Shown one piece after another: positions 16,235 through 25,794 of a stretch of 46,389 nt of DNA (its first letter is position 1; each line of letters begins with the position of its first letter). Source of the DNA: Methanosarcina sp. (lineage in GTDB: Archaea; Halobacteriota; Methanosarcinia; Methanosarcinales; Methanosarcinaceae). The DNA lies in assembly GCF_028693135.1 (NCBI RefSeq), contig NZ_JAQUVZ010000026.1:1-46389 (forward strand), written 5' to 3'. Under the pieces are notes generated by a model. The model was not told where the DNA came from, ran no database searches, and saw only the letters and a list, made by a program, of their open reading frames with translations. Position numbers and translations under genes: made by a program.

Positions 16235-16480
16235 CACCCGGGTTACCGCTCGAGTTTCGCTGCCCGAATTGCGCCTCGGGAGTACGCGGTCCTTTTCGCT
16301 GCGCTCAAGAGGACTACTTGATTGGTTTTAGCTGAGATGTGCTCAAGAGGACTACTCGATGGATTTTAGCAGTGAACTTGGCTCAAGAGGTCTGAATTAC
16401 AAATCTTTTTGATCCGTACAACCATATTCGTCATCTAGTACCGTCCTTGTCACGCTCGACGCAGGAGAGCGGCCTTCAGA
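16235..16480 (-). repeat. Dispersed modular repeat, locus 2 (inverted)
   Basis: On the minus strand this contains module A (AGGCCGCTCTCCTGCGTCGA at about 16458-16477) and module B. Extra partial copies of CTCAAGAGGACTACT lie at about 16305 and 16338 on the plus strand. It directly follows the DMT gene. The clearest stretch on the plus strand is GGTCCTTTTCGCTGCGCTCA followed by AGAGGAC (about 16290-16316). No ORF. Confidence 0.8.
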
Positions 16481-16650
16481 CAAAAAAGAGAAAAAAGCCA
16501 GAAAGTAAAAGAAAATAGGGAGCCGGTGAGATAAAAAAGAATAGTAAATACAACCGGAAAAACTGAATGGGTCAAAAAAAAGAATTAAATTATACCTGAA
16601 AAATAATCTTTTCCACGTATATTTTTTCTTCATTTTCCTGTTTTTTACAG

Positions 16651-16790
16651 CTTTTTATTGAATTTTATTGAATTTTATTGAATTTTATTGCTTTTTATTG
16701 AGTTTTATTGCTTTTTATTGCATTTTATTAGTTTTTATTACTTTTTATTGCATTTTATTGAATATTATTGATTTTTATTGCATTTTATAG
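16651..16790. repeat. 10-bp phased T-tract array (14 copies), probable curved DNA
   Basis: Fourteen consecutive decamers of the form nnTTTTATTG (CTTTTTATTG, AATTTTATTG, CATTTTATTG and others). The 10-bp period is close to one helical turn, so each T-tract faces the same side of the helix. Phased A/T-tracts of this kind bend DNA. The array lies about 870 bases upstream of the giant helicase gene in a gene-free region of 1.4 kb. Confidence 0.85.
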
Positions 16791-16867
16791 CGAGGTATTG
16801 CTTTTAAATTATTTTTAAGGCTTTTAAAAACATTTTCTTTCTGCATCTATCTTCTTTTTGGGAAGGA

Positions 16868-16886
16868 CCGCCAGACAAGCTGGCGG
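16868..16886. repeat. Small GC-rich palindromic element, second copy
   Basis: Stem CCGCCAG-ACAAG-CTGGCGG, the reverse complement of the unit at 11185-11203. It is preceded by CTTTTTGGGAAGGA, the start of module A of the dispersed repeat, which ties the two repeat types together. Confidence 0.7.
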
Positions 16887-17124
16887 AGGCGTCCTATAAA
16901 GTTGGAGTTTCTCTCAGAGGGTGTGGTGGTTAGCTTGTTATTTTCTTGCTGATGGTGAACCGGTTTCAGCCATGCAGGGAGCAGAAGAGAAAAATGATAG
17001 ATTCCATCTTCGGGTTACAGATGTATCAACCGATTAATCAAGGACCAAAAACAAATTCTAATGTCAAGTAAATAATTCCAGATGTATTCCCCTTATGTGT
17101 ACGGATATTTTTCAAATAGGTAAT

Positions 17125-17371
17125 ATACAACCACTTACACAAATACAACCACTTAAACAAATACAACCACTTAAACAAATACAATCACTTGCACAAATAC
17201 AACCACTTGTACAAATACAACTACTTAAACAATCCTTTCACAAAGAAAAAGATAAAACCCTGAGAGTGAAGACAGAATTAACTTTGTAACATCAAGGACA
17301 AAATCGGTTTGTCAAACGATCTCAAAAGATAATGTTGAAAATTATTTGCAAAATATTTTGTGTAAGTGGTT
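17125..17371. repeat. 18-bp iteron-like array upstream of the giant helicase gene
   Basis: Six directly repeated copies of ATACAACCACTTAAACAA (17125-17232, with variants in the last six bases) are followed by one inverted partial copy, TTGTGTAAGTGGTT (17358-17371). A looser match (TTGCACTAATACAATAC) lies near 17450. The strict CCACTT core with variable ends resembles reiterated protein-binding sites. A short in-frame ORF across the array (IQPLKQ repeats) has no convincing start signal. The remainder of 17240-17663 is AT-rich with no gene. Confidence 0.75.
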
Positions 17372-17663
17372 TAAGGATTAATTAAGGAACCGTATTCGAA
17401 AAGAGGTTTTTTCAGAAAAAAATTTAGTAAAACATTTTATACTCTTGCACTAATACAATACAGTTATATATTTACATACTCAAATTATTTCAGAATATGA
17501 CGAGACTTTCAGAGGAGTTCCTTCTCCTTTCAGTATTATTTATTCCCGGTTTATAGTTTTATTTCCCGACAAAACATCATAAAATTTATTAGTAGATATA
17601 CTGTATTCTTATCTGTATCATAAATATATTTTATTGATTTATTTGAAAAGGGCCTGGTATTTT

Positions 17664-20600
17664 ATGGTAGACATAGTTAAGGAACTGGAAACACTAAGGC
17701 AGAATTTACTTGATCTATCCCTTCGAAATAACCTTCTCAATTACCGCCCTTCCCCGAGAAGGACAATCTCAATTACGGGCAGAACTCCGGAGGAGGTCTA
17801 TGACCTTTTTGTTCTCCAGGAAAAATCAATGAAGTTCAGGGCAGCAAAGACCAGGCCCAGAAAAGGAAAGAAAAGTGAAAATGGAGAGGAAGGGGAAGAT
17901 GATGGGGCAGAAAATGAAAGCAAGCTTCTGAAAACAATAGGAAAAATCCTTGTTTCAGAAGAAAGGAATAAACCCCAGAACTCCCGTTTTGAACCGTTTC
18001 TTGAAACTCCTGATGACAGCGAGACTCTTGATCGAAAACTTTTTTACGTCTACAACCAGGCAAATTCTATTTTTGAAGAGCAGGGTTATCCTGTCCTCTA
18101 TCTTGCAATGGGCTTTCTGCAGTGGAGTGAAATTAAATCTTCAGTAAAGAACCCGAGGGCTCCCCTTGTCCTGGTCCCGGTTGAGCTCAAAAGGATGGGA
18201 AAAGGCAGGAACTTCAGTATTCAGTGGACCGGAGACGAGATTTTCACCTCAATTACCCTTCAGGCGAAGATGAAAGAGTTCGGGATAGAGGTCCCTGAGT
18301 TTGAAATGCCGGAGGAGGCTTTCGGCATAGAGGAATACTTCAGGACAGTGCTCGGGGCAATCCGGGATAAACCGGAATGGAAGATCATTCCGGAAGTCTG
18401 CCTTGACCTATTCAATTTCAGGAAATTTGTCATGTACAAAGACCTGGACCCTGCAACCTGGCCTGAGGACATGTCCCCCGCAGAGCATCCCCTTATCCAG
18501 AAGGTTTTCAACCCTGAAGAGCCTGAGGGCGAGATTCAGGGCTTTCGGGAAGAGGAGGTCGACCTGAAGCTTTCGGCAAAAGATACCTACCATATAATGG
18601 ATGCCGACTCCTCGCAGATTGCAGTCGTTGAGGATGTAAAAGCCGGAAAAGACCTTGTTGTGGAAGGGCCTCCTGGCACAGGAAAGTCCCAGACCATTGC
18701 GAACACAATTGCAGAACTACTTGCCCAGGGCAAAAACGTGCTCTTTGTGAGTGAAAAGATGGCTGCCCTCCAGGTTGTAAAGAGCAGGCTTGATAATGCA
18801 GGCTTAGGGGAGCTCTGCCTCGAAGTCCACAGCCACCAGACCAGGAAAAAAGCCGTGCTTGAGGAACTGGAAAAAACCCTTAACCGTGCTGTACCTCCTG
18901 CTATCAGCGCTGAGAGAGATCTTAATGAACTTGAAAAGCTTAAAAAGGAACTCAACGGGTATGCAGAGACCCTCAAGGAACCTGCAGGAAAGATCTACCC
19001 AAGCCTCTATGCCCTTTACGGAGTAAAGGAAAAGACCCGGATTTACTTTGAGTCAAGTGGCCTGAAAATGCCCAATTTTAAGTTTAAGGACCCTGATACG
19101 TGGGAACCCGGAGCCTGGATGGAAGCCGAATCTGTTCTCGAAAAAATGGGGCAGGTGCTTCCCGCTCTTGGGCCTGTCAGGAAAAATCCCTGGTACGGCT
19201 GCGAGCCCGGGCTTGTGCTGCCTTCTGACCTGGGAGAAATCGGGGCTATTGCAGATGAATGCGCTTTTGATTTTGAAAACCTTGAGAAGACAATAAAAAC
19301 CCTTAATGACCTCTCTGCAACCTCAAAGCCCCAGACACTTAAAGATATTACAGGCATAACCGAAGCTGCAAAACTTATAGGCAAATCAAAACCCCTGTCT
19401 GAAAAACTGCTCCAGAACCCTGAATGGGACTCAGCGGCTTCAATATCCGAAGCCGAAGCTCTGGTCTCAAAAATCCGGCAGTATCTGGAACTGAAAACTT
19501 TTGTGGACAGGACTTTTCACACATCAGTTTTTGCCCTTGACCCCTCCGAGTTTAAGGACATATCCGGCAAGCTGTTCAGCATTTTAAACCCCAGGTACAG
19601 GAAACTAAAAAAGGATATTTCAGCCTGCTATATCTCAGGAGCGCCCTCAAAAGACAGCCAGATCCTGCTCGACCTCGCCTGCGTTTCCGAGTGTCAGGCA
19701 CACAGGGTGGAGCTTGAGGGAGCTGAAATAAGAGGAAAAAAGTTCTTTTGGGAATACTGGAAGGGCTTTGAAAGCGACCCTGTTTTCCTGGAAGAATACT
19801 GCAAGTGGATGGTCCCCTTCCGCAGGCATATCAAGGAAGGAACTTTAACTGACAGGTCATTCAGGCTGGTAGGAAGCGGGGTTGATGCAGCCGCCCTCGA
19901 ATCTGCTATAAACGAAGTCCTGGCAGCAAAACAGGCTTTTATTTCCTCTCTGGAAAAACTTGGCTCCCTTATAGGGGCAGATTTCGGGAAAATGTTCAAC
20001 GATATGGAAGCTGTAAAAATCAGCCAGTTAAAGTCCCGTGTAACCAGGTGGAAAGATGAGACTTCTTCTCTCGTGTTCTGGAGCCAGTACCTGGGATACA
20101 GGCAGGCTTGCCTTGAAACGCTTGCTTCCCCTATGATGGAGGATATAGAAGCCGGAAAAATGGAGCCAGAAGCCCTGATCCCGGCTTTTGAAGGAAACTA
20201 TGCCGAAAGTATGCTGCACCGGGCTTTCAGGGAAAGGCCGGAACTCTCTGCTTTTATCCGGGAACTTCATGAAGGCAAGATCAGCAAGTTCACCGAGCTT
20301 GACAAAAAAGTCCTGCTTGAGAACAGGGTGAGAATTATCTGTTCTGCTTATGAGCAAGCCCCCAAGCTGACCTCGGGAGCATCAAGGGCTTCCGAAGCCG
20401 GAATTCTGCTCAACGAATTCAACCGCAAACGCGGGCACATGCCCATACGCACCCTGATGAAAAAGGCGGGAAGCCTTGTACAGAAAATAAAGCCCTGCTT
20501 CCTTATGAGCCCGCTTTCCATTGCCCAGTACCTGGACCCGAGGAATACAAGGTTTGATGTGATTATCTTTGACGAGGCAAGCCAGGTCAGGCCCGAAGAT

Positions 20601-23597
20601 GCTGTCGGCGCACTTCTGCGCGGAAAGCAGGTAGTGGTAATGGGAGACTCAAAACAGCTTCCTCCAACCGACTTCTTCGATACTGTTGTCGCGTCTCCTG
20701 ATAGCGATCCTGATGACTATACCTCCGCAGGGGACATGGAAAGCATCCTGAACGTCTGCAAGCGCAGCTTCCCGGTAAAAACCCTGCGCTGGCACTACAG
20801 GAGCAGACACGAGTCCTTGATTGCGATTTCAAACCAGGAGTTTTACGACAACCGCCTTTATGTTTATCCCTCTCCCATGCAGAAAGATGAAAGCCTAGGG
20901 CTGAAGTTCGTTCACCTCCCTGATGCGGCTTATGACAGGGGCAAGAGTGGAGCCAACAGGATCGAGGCAAGAGCTGTTGCCAGGGCGGTGTTCGAGCATT
21001 TCCAGAAGTATCCCGGAAAAAGCCTGGGAGTCGGCACCTTCAATGTAAAACAGCAGGAGGCTATCCAGGAAGAGATCGAAGCCCTCCTGAAAGCAAACCC
21101 GGGTGTTGACCTTAACTCAGGGAATGATAGGGGTGAACACTTCTTCGTAAAGAACCTCGAAACCATCCAGGGTGACGAAAGAGATGTCATTCTGCTGAGT
21201 GTGGGTTTCGGTTTTGATAATAACAGGAAACTTTCCCTGAACTTCGGACCTCTTAACCGGGAAGGTGGGGAAAGGCGTCTGAATGTGCTTATCACGAGGG
21301 CAAGAGAAAAATGCGTTGTCTTTTCCAACTTTACTTCAAGAGACCTGCCCCTTGACGAAAATTCCTCTTTCGGGCTCAGAGCCCTCAAAGTCTTCCTTGA
21401 GTTTGCCGAAAGCGGCACGCTTCCGGCTCCTTCATGCGGCAGGCAGGAGCTTGATTCTCCTTTCGAAGAAGCGGTCTCTGATTTTCTGACTGAAAACGGT
21501 TGTGAGGTACACAGGCAGATCGGATGTGCCGGTTACAGGCTTGACCTTGCAGTCCCTGACCCCCGCCATCCGGGCAGGTACGTGCTCGGGATCGAATGCG
21601 ATGGGGCAAGCTATCATTCTTCTCCTGTTGCAAGAGACCGCGACCGCCTGCGCCAGCAGGTTCTCGAAGGTCTGGGCTGGAAAATCTACAGGGTCTGGTC
21701 TACGGACTGGTACCTCCATCCGAAAGATTGCAGGGAAAAACTGCTTGATACCGTAAAGGCAGCTGTTAAACAGGCAAAATTGCAAGCAAAATCCGAACCT
21801 GAACCCGAAGTTGTGATAATAAACGAACCTCCTGCCTGGGCAAAATCCGCCAGAATTTATGAGGTCGTCACAACAAATGAGGTCGTCACAACTAATGAGA
21901 TAGCCACAACTAATGAGATAGCCACAACTAATGAGATAAATGCCGGGCCTGCTGCAAGCCTGTTTTCACCTTTAGAAAGCAAAGCCGTTAACGAGCCTGA
22001 AAACAACTTTAACGAGCCTGAAATAAGACCCTTGGGAACGGCATCCCCGACAGAAGCTTCCTCTAAAGTAGAGTTCCTTTCGGAAAACTCATCTGAAATG
22101 CAGCCCCTGGTCGAAGATTCACCTGAAAAGAAGTCTATTGCACAGATTTCCATTGAAACGGCATCTGAAGGGGAAGTAGAAGAAGCAGACGAAGAGAAAC
22201 TGGAAGACGAGGTGGAGTATGAAGACGAAGCAGAAGATGAAGAATCCTTTACGGCTGCTTTCCCCGCGTTGGAAGGAGGATTTTTAACCAATTCAGGGCC
22301 GGACTTCCTTCCGGAAATGACTGTAAAAGCCGATTCCATGGCTGCTCTTGCGGGCGAAAACTCCAGAAAAAAACCTGTCAGAAGGTTAAAGAAATCAAAG
22401 CTTCTTAAATTCAGTGTTGATCCACGCTCTAATTTCGAAACAGATATGGAAAGAGAATCAGACCTTATTCCTGAGCCTGAACCTGAAAAAATGAACTTCT
22501 TCCAGGCTTACCCTGAGATCGATTTCAGTGCAGGTCCGGAAAAGAAACGAAAAAACAAAAGGATTAACGAGTTTGCTTACATCTACGGCTCGGGCAACTT
22601 CTTTGAACCTGAAGACCCTGAAGAAGATGATTATCCTGACCCTTATCCTGATCCTGAATGGAGTTCTGAACCCAAAATAGAGCGTGAAATCGAACTTGAA
22701 TTTGAGCCGAAACCAATTATTGAGCCTGAAGCCGATTTTGAAGCAGAAATAGAGTTTAAATCTGAAACAAAATCTGAAATAAAACCTGAAATAAAACCTG
22801 AAACAAAATCTGAAATAAAATCTGAAATAAAACCTGAAATTGAATCTGAAATTGAATCTGAAATTGAATCTGAAATTGAATCTGAAATTGAATCTGATCC
22901 TGTTTCAGGCGGCAATCCCGAAAAAAAACCCGAATTAGATCCCAGCTCAGGGCTCGAGATTGAAGATTTCGGAATTATTGAAACTTCTGCTCCTGAGACT
23001 ATGAAAGCTGAAAATAAAAAACTGTCCAGGAAAGGGAATTCCCTTGAAGCTCTGGTGCCTTCCTACAGAATCTGTGCCTCCTCAGGACTTCCGCAGTCAT
23101 TAGACCTTTCTGAAGTTTCGGATGAGCAGATCGAGGAGGCAGTTGTAAGAATTGTGGAATGCGAAGGGCCCGTTCACTCAGAGGAAATACTCCAGAGGAT
23201 AAAATCCCATACAGAACTCTCCCGCATGCTCGGTAAAATCAAGCAGAGAATACTTGATTCCATGGCATCGGCTGAAAATTCGGGAAAAATCCTGGCAAGA
23301 GGAGAATTTTACTGGTCGCTCTTGGAACCTGAATATCTCCTGCGCAGGCGTGATGTTGATGCATATGCAAAGATTGAATGGATCTGCGATGAGGAAATAA
23401 AAGAGGCTGTCCGTTTTGTTCTTAACAACCAGTACTCAACCCCTATGGAAGATCTGATTATCCAGACATCAAGGGTACTGGGGATTAAAACAACCCGCAA
23501 AAACACCTGGGATAGAATAGAGAAAATTATTCAGTCAGGAATAGAAAGCAACGAACTGACCCGAACTCCCAATGAAATGATTTATTTTGTAGAGTAA
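17664..23597 (+). CDS. Giant DUF4011 / SF1 helicase / MTES_1575-type nuclease / DUF3320 protein
   Basis: A 1977-residue multidomain protein, probably antiviral. Order: DUF4011-like N-terminus (LRQNLLDLSLRNNLLNYRP); SF1 helicase with Walker A GPPGTGKS (335-342), Walker B FDEASQ (D970-E971), GDSKQLPP, TIQGDERDVILLS (about 1166) and LITRAREK (about 1208). A PDDEXK/Vsr-like nuclease follows, with YRLDLAVPDP (about 1290), IECDGASYH (about 1309) and W-x-STDW. An acidic linker (about 1372-1790) holds TTNE and EIESEI repeats, then a DUF3320-like C-terminus. I recall one-gene defence systems with a DUF4011-helicase-Vsr layout (named Hhe), but I have not verified this. ATG 17664 is preferred over TTG 17634 because AAAAGGG precedes it and conserved sequence begins there. 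Confidence 0.88.
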   Translation: MVDIVKELETLRQNLLDLSLRNNLLNYRPSPRRTISITGRTPEEVYDLFVLQEKSMKFRAAKTRPRKGKKSENGEEGEDDGAENESKLLKTIGKILVSEERNKPQNSRFEPFLETPDDSETLDRKLFYVYNQANSIFEEQGYPVLYLAMGFLQWSEIKSSVKNPRAPLVLVPVELKRMGKGRNFSIQWTGDEIFTSITLQAKMKEFGIEVPEFEMPEEAFGIEEYFRTVLGAIRDKPEWKIIPEVCLDLFNFRKFVMYKDLDPATWPEDMSPAEHPLIQKVFNPEEPEGEIQGFREEEVDLKLSAKDTYHIMDADSSQIAVVEDVKAGKDLVVEGPPGTGKSQTIANTIAELLAQGKNVLFVSEKMAALQVVKSRLDNAGLGELCLEVHSHQTRKKAVLEELEKTLNRAVPPAISAERDLNELEKLKKELNGYAETLKEPAGKIYPSLYALYGVKEKTRIYFESSGLKMPNFKFKDPDTWEPGAWMEAESVLEKMGQVLPALGPVRKNPWYGCEPGLVLPSDLGEIGAIADECAFDFENLEKTIKTLNDLSATSKPQTLKDITGITEAAKLIGKSKPLSEKLLQNPEWDSAASISEAEALVSKIRQYLELKTFVDRTFHTSVFALDPSEFKDISGKLFSILNPRYRKLKKDISACYISGAPSKDSQILLDLACVSECQAHRVELEGAEIRGKKFFWEYWKGFESDPVFLEEYCKWMVPFRRHIKEGTLTDRSFRLVGSGVDAAALESAINEVLAAKQAFISSLEKLGSLIGADFGKMFNDMEAVKISQLKSRVTRWKDETSSLVFWSQYLGYRQACLETLASPMMEDIEAGKMEPEALIPAFEGNYAESMLHRAFRERPELSAFIRELHEGKISKFTELDKKVLLENRVRIICSAYEQAPKLTSGASRASEAGILLNEFNRKRGHMPIRTLMKKAGSLVQKIKPCFLMSPLSIAQYLDPRNTRFDVIIFDEASQVRPEDAVGALLRGKQVVVMGDSKQLPPTDFFDTVVASPDSDPDDYTSAGDMESILNVCKRSFPVKTLRWHYRSRHESLIAISNQEFYDNRLYVYPSPMQKDESLGLKFVHLPDAAYDRGKSGANRIEARAVARAVFEHFQKYPGKSLGVGTFNVKQQEAIQEEIEALLKANPGVDLNSGNDRGEHFFVKNLETIQGDERDVILLSVGFGFDNNRKLSLNFGPLNREGGERRLNVLITRAREKCVVFSNFTSRDLPLDENSSFGLRALKVFLEFAESGTLPAPSCGRQELDSPFEEAVSDFLTENGCEVHRQIGCAGYRLDLAVPDPRHPGRYVLGIECDGASYHSSPVARDRDRLRQQVLEGLGWKIYRVWSTDWYLHPKDCREKLLDTVKAAVKQAKLQAKSEPEPEVVIINEPPAWAKSARIYEVVTTNEVVTTNEIATTNEIATTNEINAGPAASLFSPLESKAVNEPENNFNEPEIRPLGTASPTEASSKVEFLSENSSEMQPLVEDSPEKKSIAQISIETASEGEVEEADEEKLEDEVEYEDEAEDEESFTAAFPALEGGFLTNSGPDFLPEMTVKADSMAALAGENSRKKPVRRLKKSKLLKFSVDPRSNFETDMERESDLIPEPEPEKMNFFQAYPEIDFSAGPEKKRKNKRINEFAYIYGSGNFFEPEDPEEDDYPDPYPDPEWSSEPKIEREIELEFEPKPIIEPEADFEAEIEFKSETKSEIKPEIKPETKSEIKSEIKPEIESEIESEIESEIESEIESDPVSGGNPEKKPELDPSSGLEIEDFGIIETSAPETMKAENKKLSRKGNSLEALVPSYRICASSGLPQSLDLSEVSDEQIEEAVVRIVECEGPVHSEEILQRIKSHTELSRMLGKIKQRILDSMASAENSGKILARGEFYWSLLEPEYLLRRRDVDAYAKIEWICDEEIKEAVRFVLNNQYSTPMEDLIIQTSRVLGIKTTRKNTWDRIEKIIQSGIESNELTRTPNEMIYFVE
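21860..22895. repeat. Coding minisatellites in the helicase linker
   Basis: At about 21860-21940 an 18-bp unit encodes VVTTNE/IATTNE four times. At about 22760-22895 a 12-bp unit (GAAATTGAATCT and GAAATAAAATCT/CCT variants) encodes SEIKPEIK and SEIESEIE repeats. Both lie in the acidic linker between nuclease and DUF3320 domains, so copy number probably changes linker length without breaking the frame. Confidence 0.85.
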
Positions 23598-23639
23598 GCG
23601 AAGACATGGGTTAATTAATTCGTTCTATTAAAAATATAT

Positions 23640-23705
23640 TTTTATTTTTTAATTTAATATAATTTAATTTAATTTAACTTAACTTAATTTAAATTAACTT
23701 AATTT
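23640..23705. repeat. AT-rich pentamer run after the helicase gene
   Basis: Repeated TTTAA/CTTAA pentamers (ATTTAATTTAACTTAACTTA) immediately downstream of the giant gene and upstream of a DMT exporter. This is low-complexity sequence that may serve in transcription termination. Confidence 0.6.
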
Positions 23706-23858
23706 TCGTTCTTTTCTTTTACCCCTGTTCTACTTTTTAATTTTTCTATTGAGTTGCTTGCTGGAACCCTCTTTTAACGATCATATTTTAAATAATCTGT
23801 AATCATTAATTATTTTCAAATAGTTTTATATTCTGGATCTGATATCTCTCCTGCAATC

Positions 23859-24830
23859 ATGCCCCTAACAATTAAAGAAAATAACAAACCATTTGCAGCA
23901 GTTATCACGTCCTGTATCCTTTTTGGGATGATAGGCATATTTGTAAGAGAGATAAGAGGTATGGACGCAGGTTCTATCCTGTTTTACCGGTTATTTTTCG
24001 GATTTGCGGCCATTCTGGGGTATCTTGTGGTATCTGGAGGGATAAAGAAAGTTGGACTGAGGCAGAAAAAATTTTATATGTTTCTACTTGGAGTTCTTAA
24101 CACAGTAACGATGTTTGCGTACTTTTCCTCAATCAAATATACTGGCATTCCTGTAGCCGTGCTTCTCCTGTACACAGCGCCAATATATGTTACCCTGCTC
24201 TCCCCTTTACTCCTTAAAGAGCAAGTAACTCTTAGGGATATGCTTGCACTTATCCTATCTATCTCGGGTATACTGCTTGCTGTCAATCCTTCAACTATTT
24301 ATGGGAGCACAGGTTCTGAAAGTGGAAACTACATAATAGGAATCCTTTTTGGGCTGCTTTCCGGACTTTCTTACGGCTGTTCGATCATGACCATAAACTA
24401 CCTGAAGGAAACCTATTCGGCTGTCGAGCAGATGTTCTGGTCAACAGCAATCAGCCTCGTACTGCTCCTGCCTTTCGGGATCTCTATATCGGCACCAATC
24501 CTGCTCGAAAACCTGAATTTACTGGTACCTTTAGGCGTTATAGCTACAGCTTTTGCCTCCATTCTGTACTTTAGAGGAGTGGTGCATATAAAGGCACAGA
24601 CTACAGCTGTGCTCTCCCTGCTTGAACCGGTGAGCAGTATCGGTTTCTGCTGCATGCTCTTTGGAGAGCCTGTGCAGCCAAACACAATTGGGGGCTGCCT
24701 CTTCATCCTTGCAGGTGCCGCACTTATTGGTTACGGTCCGATCCGGCCAGGAGCTTCAGAAACATATTTCAGGAACATGTGGGCAAGGTTCTTCCAGCCT
24801 TACATGCCTCTTAGACCGGGGAAGCTTTGA
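23859..24830 (+). CDS. EamA/DMT family transporter, copy 2
   Basis: 323 residues, ten membrane helices in two EamA repeats, homologous to copy 1 at 15310 (compare VAVLLLYTAPIYVTLLSPLLLKEQV and VLSLLEPVSSIGFCCMLFGEPV). A C-terminal basic/aromatic tail follows the last helix (RNMWARFFQPYMPLRPGKL). The start has no Shine-Dalgarno; a TATA-like AGTTTTATATTC at 23822-23833 places transcription start near the ATG, so the message is probably leaderless. A decayed partial copy of this gene lies at 27648-27945. Confidence 0.85.
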   Translation: MPLTIKENNKPFAAVITSCILFGMIGIFVREIRGMDAGSILFYRLFFGFAAILGYLVVSGGIKKVGLRQKKFYMFLLGVLNTVTMFAYFSSIKYTGIPVAVLLLYTAPIYVTLLSPLLLKEQVTLRDMLALILSISGILLAVNPSTIYGSTGSESGNYIIGILFGLLSGLSYGCSIMTINYLKETYSAVEQMFWSTAISLVLLLPFGISISAPILLENLNLLVPLGVIATAFASILYFRGVVHIKAQTTAVLSLLEPVSSIGFCCMLFGEPVQPNTIGGCLFILAGAALIGYGPIRPGASETYFRNMWARFFQPYMPLRPGKL

Positions 24831-24964
24831 TTTTCTTCCCCTTTATCCCTTTTTTAAAAACAGCTTATGTGAGCACGTCAGAAGCTCTTTAATCAGAAAA
24901 TTTAACGTTTCTAAAGTGATTGTATCTTCTTGGTTTATTATTCCAATTTAAAGGTGAGTTACTG

Positions 24965-25753
24965 ATGGAACAGCGATACTTGAGGTATTCTGATGGTCGA
25001 TATGAAGCAGACATTGATATCACCGTGGAAGAATGGAAATCCATGATTCAAAGTCCAAATATTTTTTACAAAGAAGCTTTGGATATGATTTTGAAATGGT
25101 ATAACGAAATTGACCATCAAGCAACATCAAAAGCAATAATGGCAAAGTATTCTCCTGAGTTGAAAGGCACTCCATATAACGGAATTGTTATTGGTCTAAC
25201 TAATCGAATTCTAAAATATCTAAATCGATTTGAAGTAATCAGTACCGAAGGCAATAAATCAAAATTCATTGTACCATTTGAAGGATGGCATCAAGACTAC
25301 AATCCGTCTAAGCATTTTGTTTGGAAATTGAGAGATGAGTTAGTCCAGGCGTTAGAAGAGCTTGGTATGGTAAATGATCGACCATTTCCATCTGAAGAGG
25401 ATGAACTTACAAGTTCCATTGTAGAAAGCACACCGGACGGAAAAAAGACATTATGTTATACTACTCGATATGAACGAAACGCACAAAATAGGCGTAATGC
25501 TATTACAATACATGGAACTGTATGCCAGGGATGCGGCTTTGATTTTGAAAAGACATATGGTGAAATAGGAAGAGATTATATCGAAGTTCATCATGTAAAA
25601 CCACTCTGCGAAGGAGAAGGTTCTGTTCCAATAAATGCTGAAACAGATTTAATATGTGTTTGTGCTAATTGCCATCGTATGATTCACAAAAGAAAAGATT
25701 CAGTCCTTTCTCTAAAAGAATTGCAAGAATTACTGTTAGCACACAAAAGTTGA
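24965..25753 (+). CDS. HNH endonuclease, McrA-like
   Basis: 262 residues. The C-terminal HNH/zinc domain has C187xxC190, the HNH histidines H209-H210 (IEVHHVKPL) and C231-x-C233-x2-C236-H (CVCANCHRMIHKRKD). The N-terminal 150 residues are unrecognised and could bind DNA. Similar proteins are annotated as 5-methylcytosine-specific restriction (McrA-like) enzymes, so a role against modified foreign DNA is plausible. ATG 24965 has AAGGTGA ten bases upstream. The gene is more AT-rich than its neighbours and lies between two copies of the DMT gene, which suggests acquisition. Confidence 0.82.
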   Translation: MEQRYLRYSDGRYEADIDITVEEWKSMIQSPNIFYKEALDMILKWYNEIDHQATSKAIMAKYSPELKGTPYNGIVIGLTNRILKYLNRFEVISTEGNKSKFIVPFEGWHQDYNPSKHFVWKLRDELVQALEELGMVNDRPFPSEEDELTSSIVESTPDGKKTLCYTTRYERNAQNRRNAITIHGTVCQGCGFDFEKTYGEIGRDYIEVHHVKPLCEGEGSVPINAETDLICVCANCHRMIHKRKDSVLSLKELQELLLAHKS

Positions 25754-25794
25754 ATGCTTTTTTATTATTGCGGGCTTATGAGGCTTCTTGTATC

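Noticed and set aside
17095-17289. 63-codon ORF across the 18-bp array (IQPLKQ repeats)
   Set aside because: It exists only because the repeat unit is a multiple of three; no good ribosome site or family resemblance.
16651-17371. Possible CRISPR array
   Set aside because: The repeat arrays here have no unique spacers; units are contiguous (10 and 18 bp), so they are tandem repeats.
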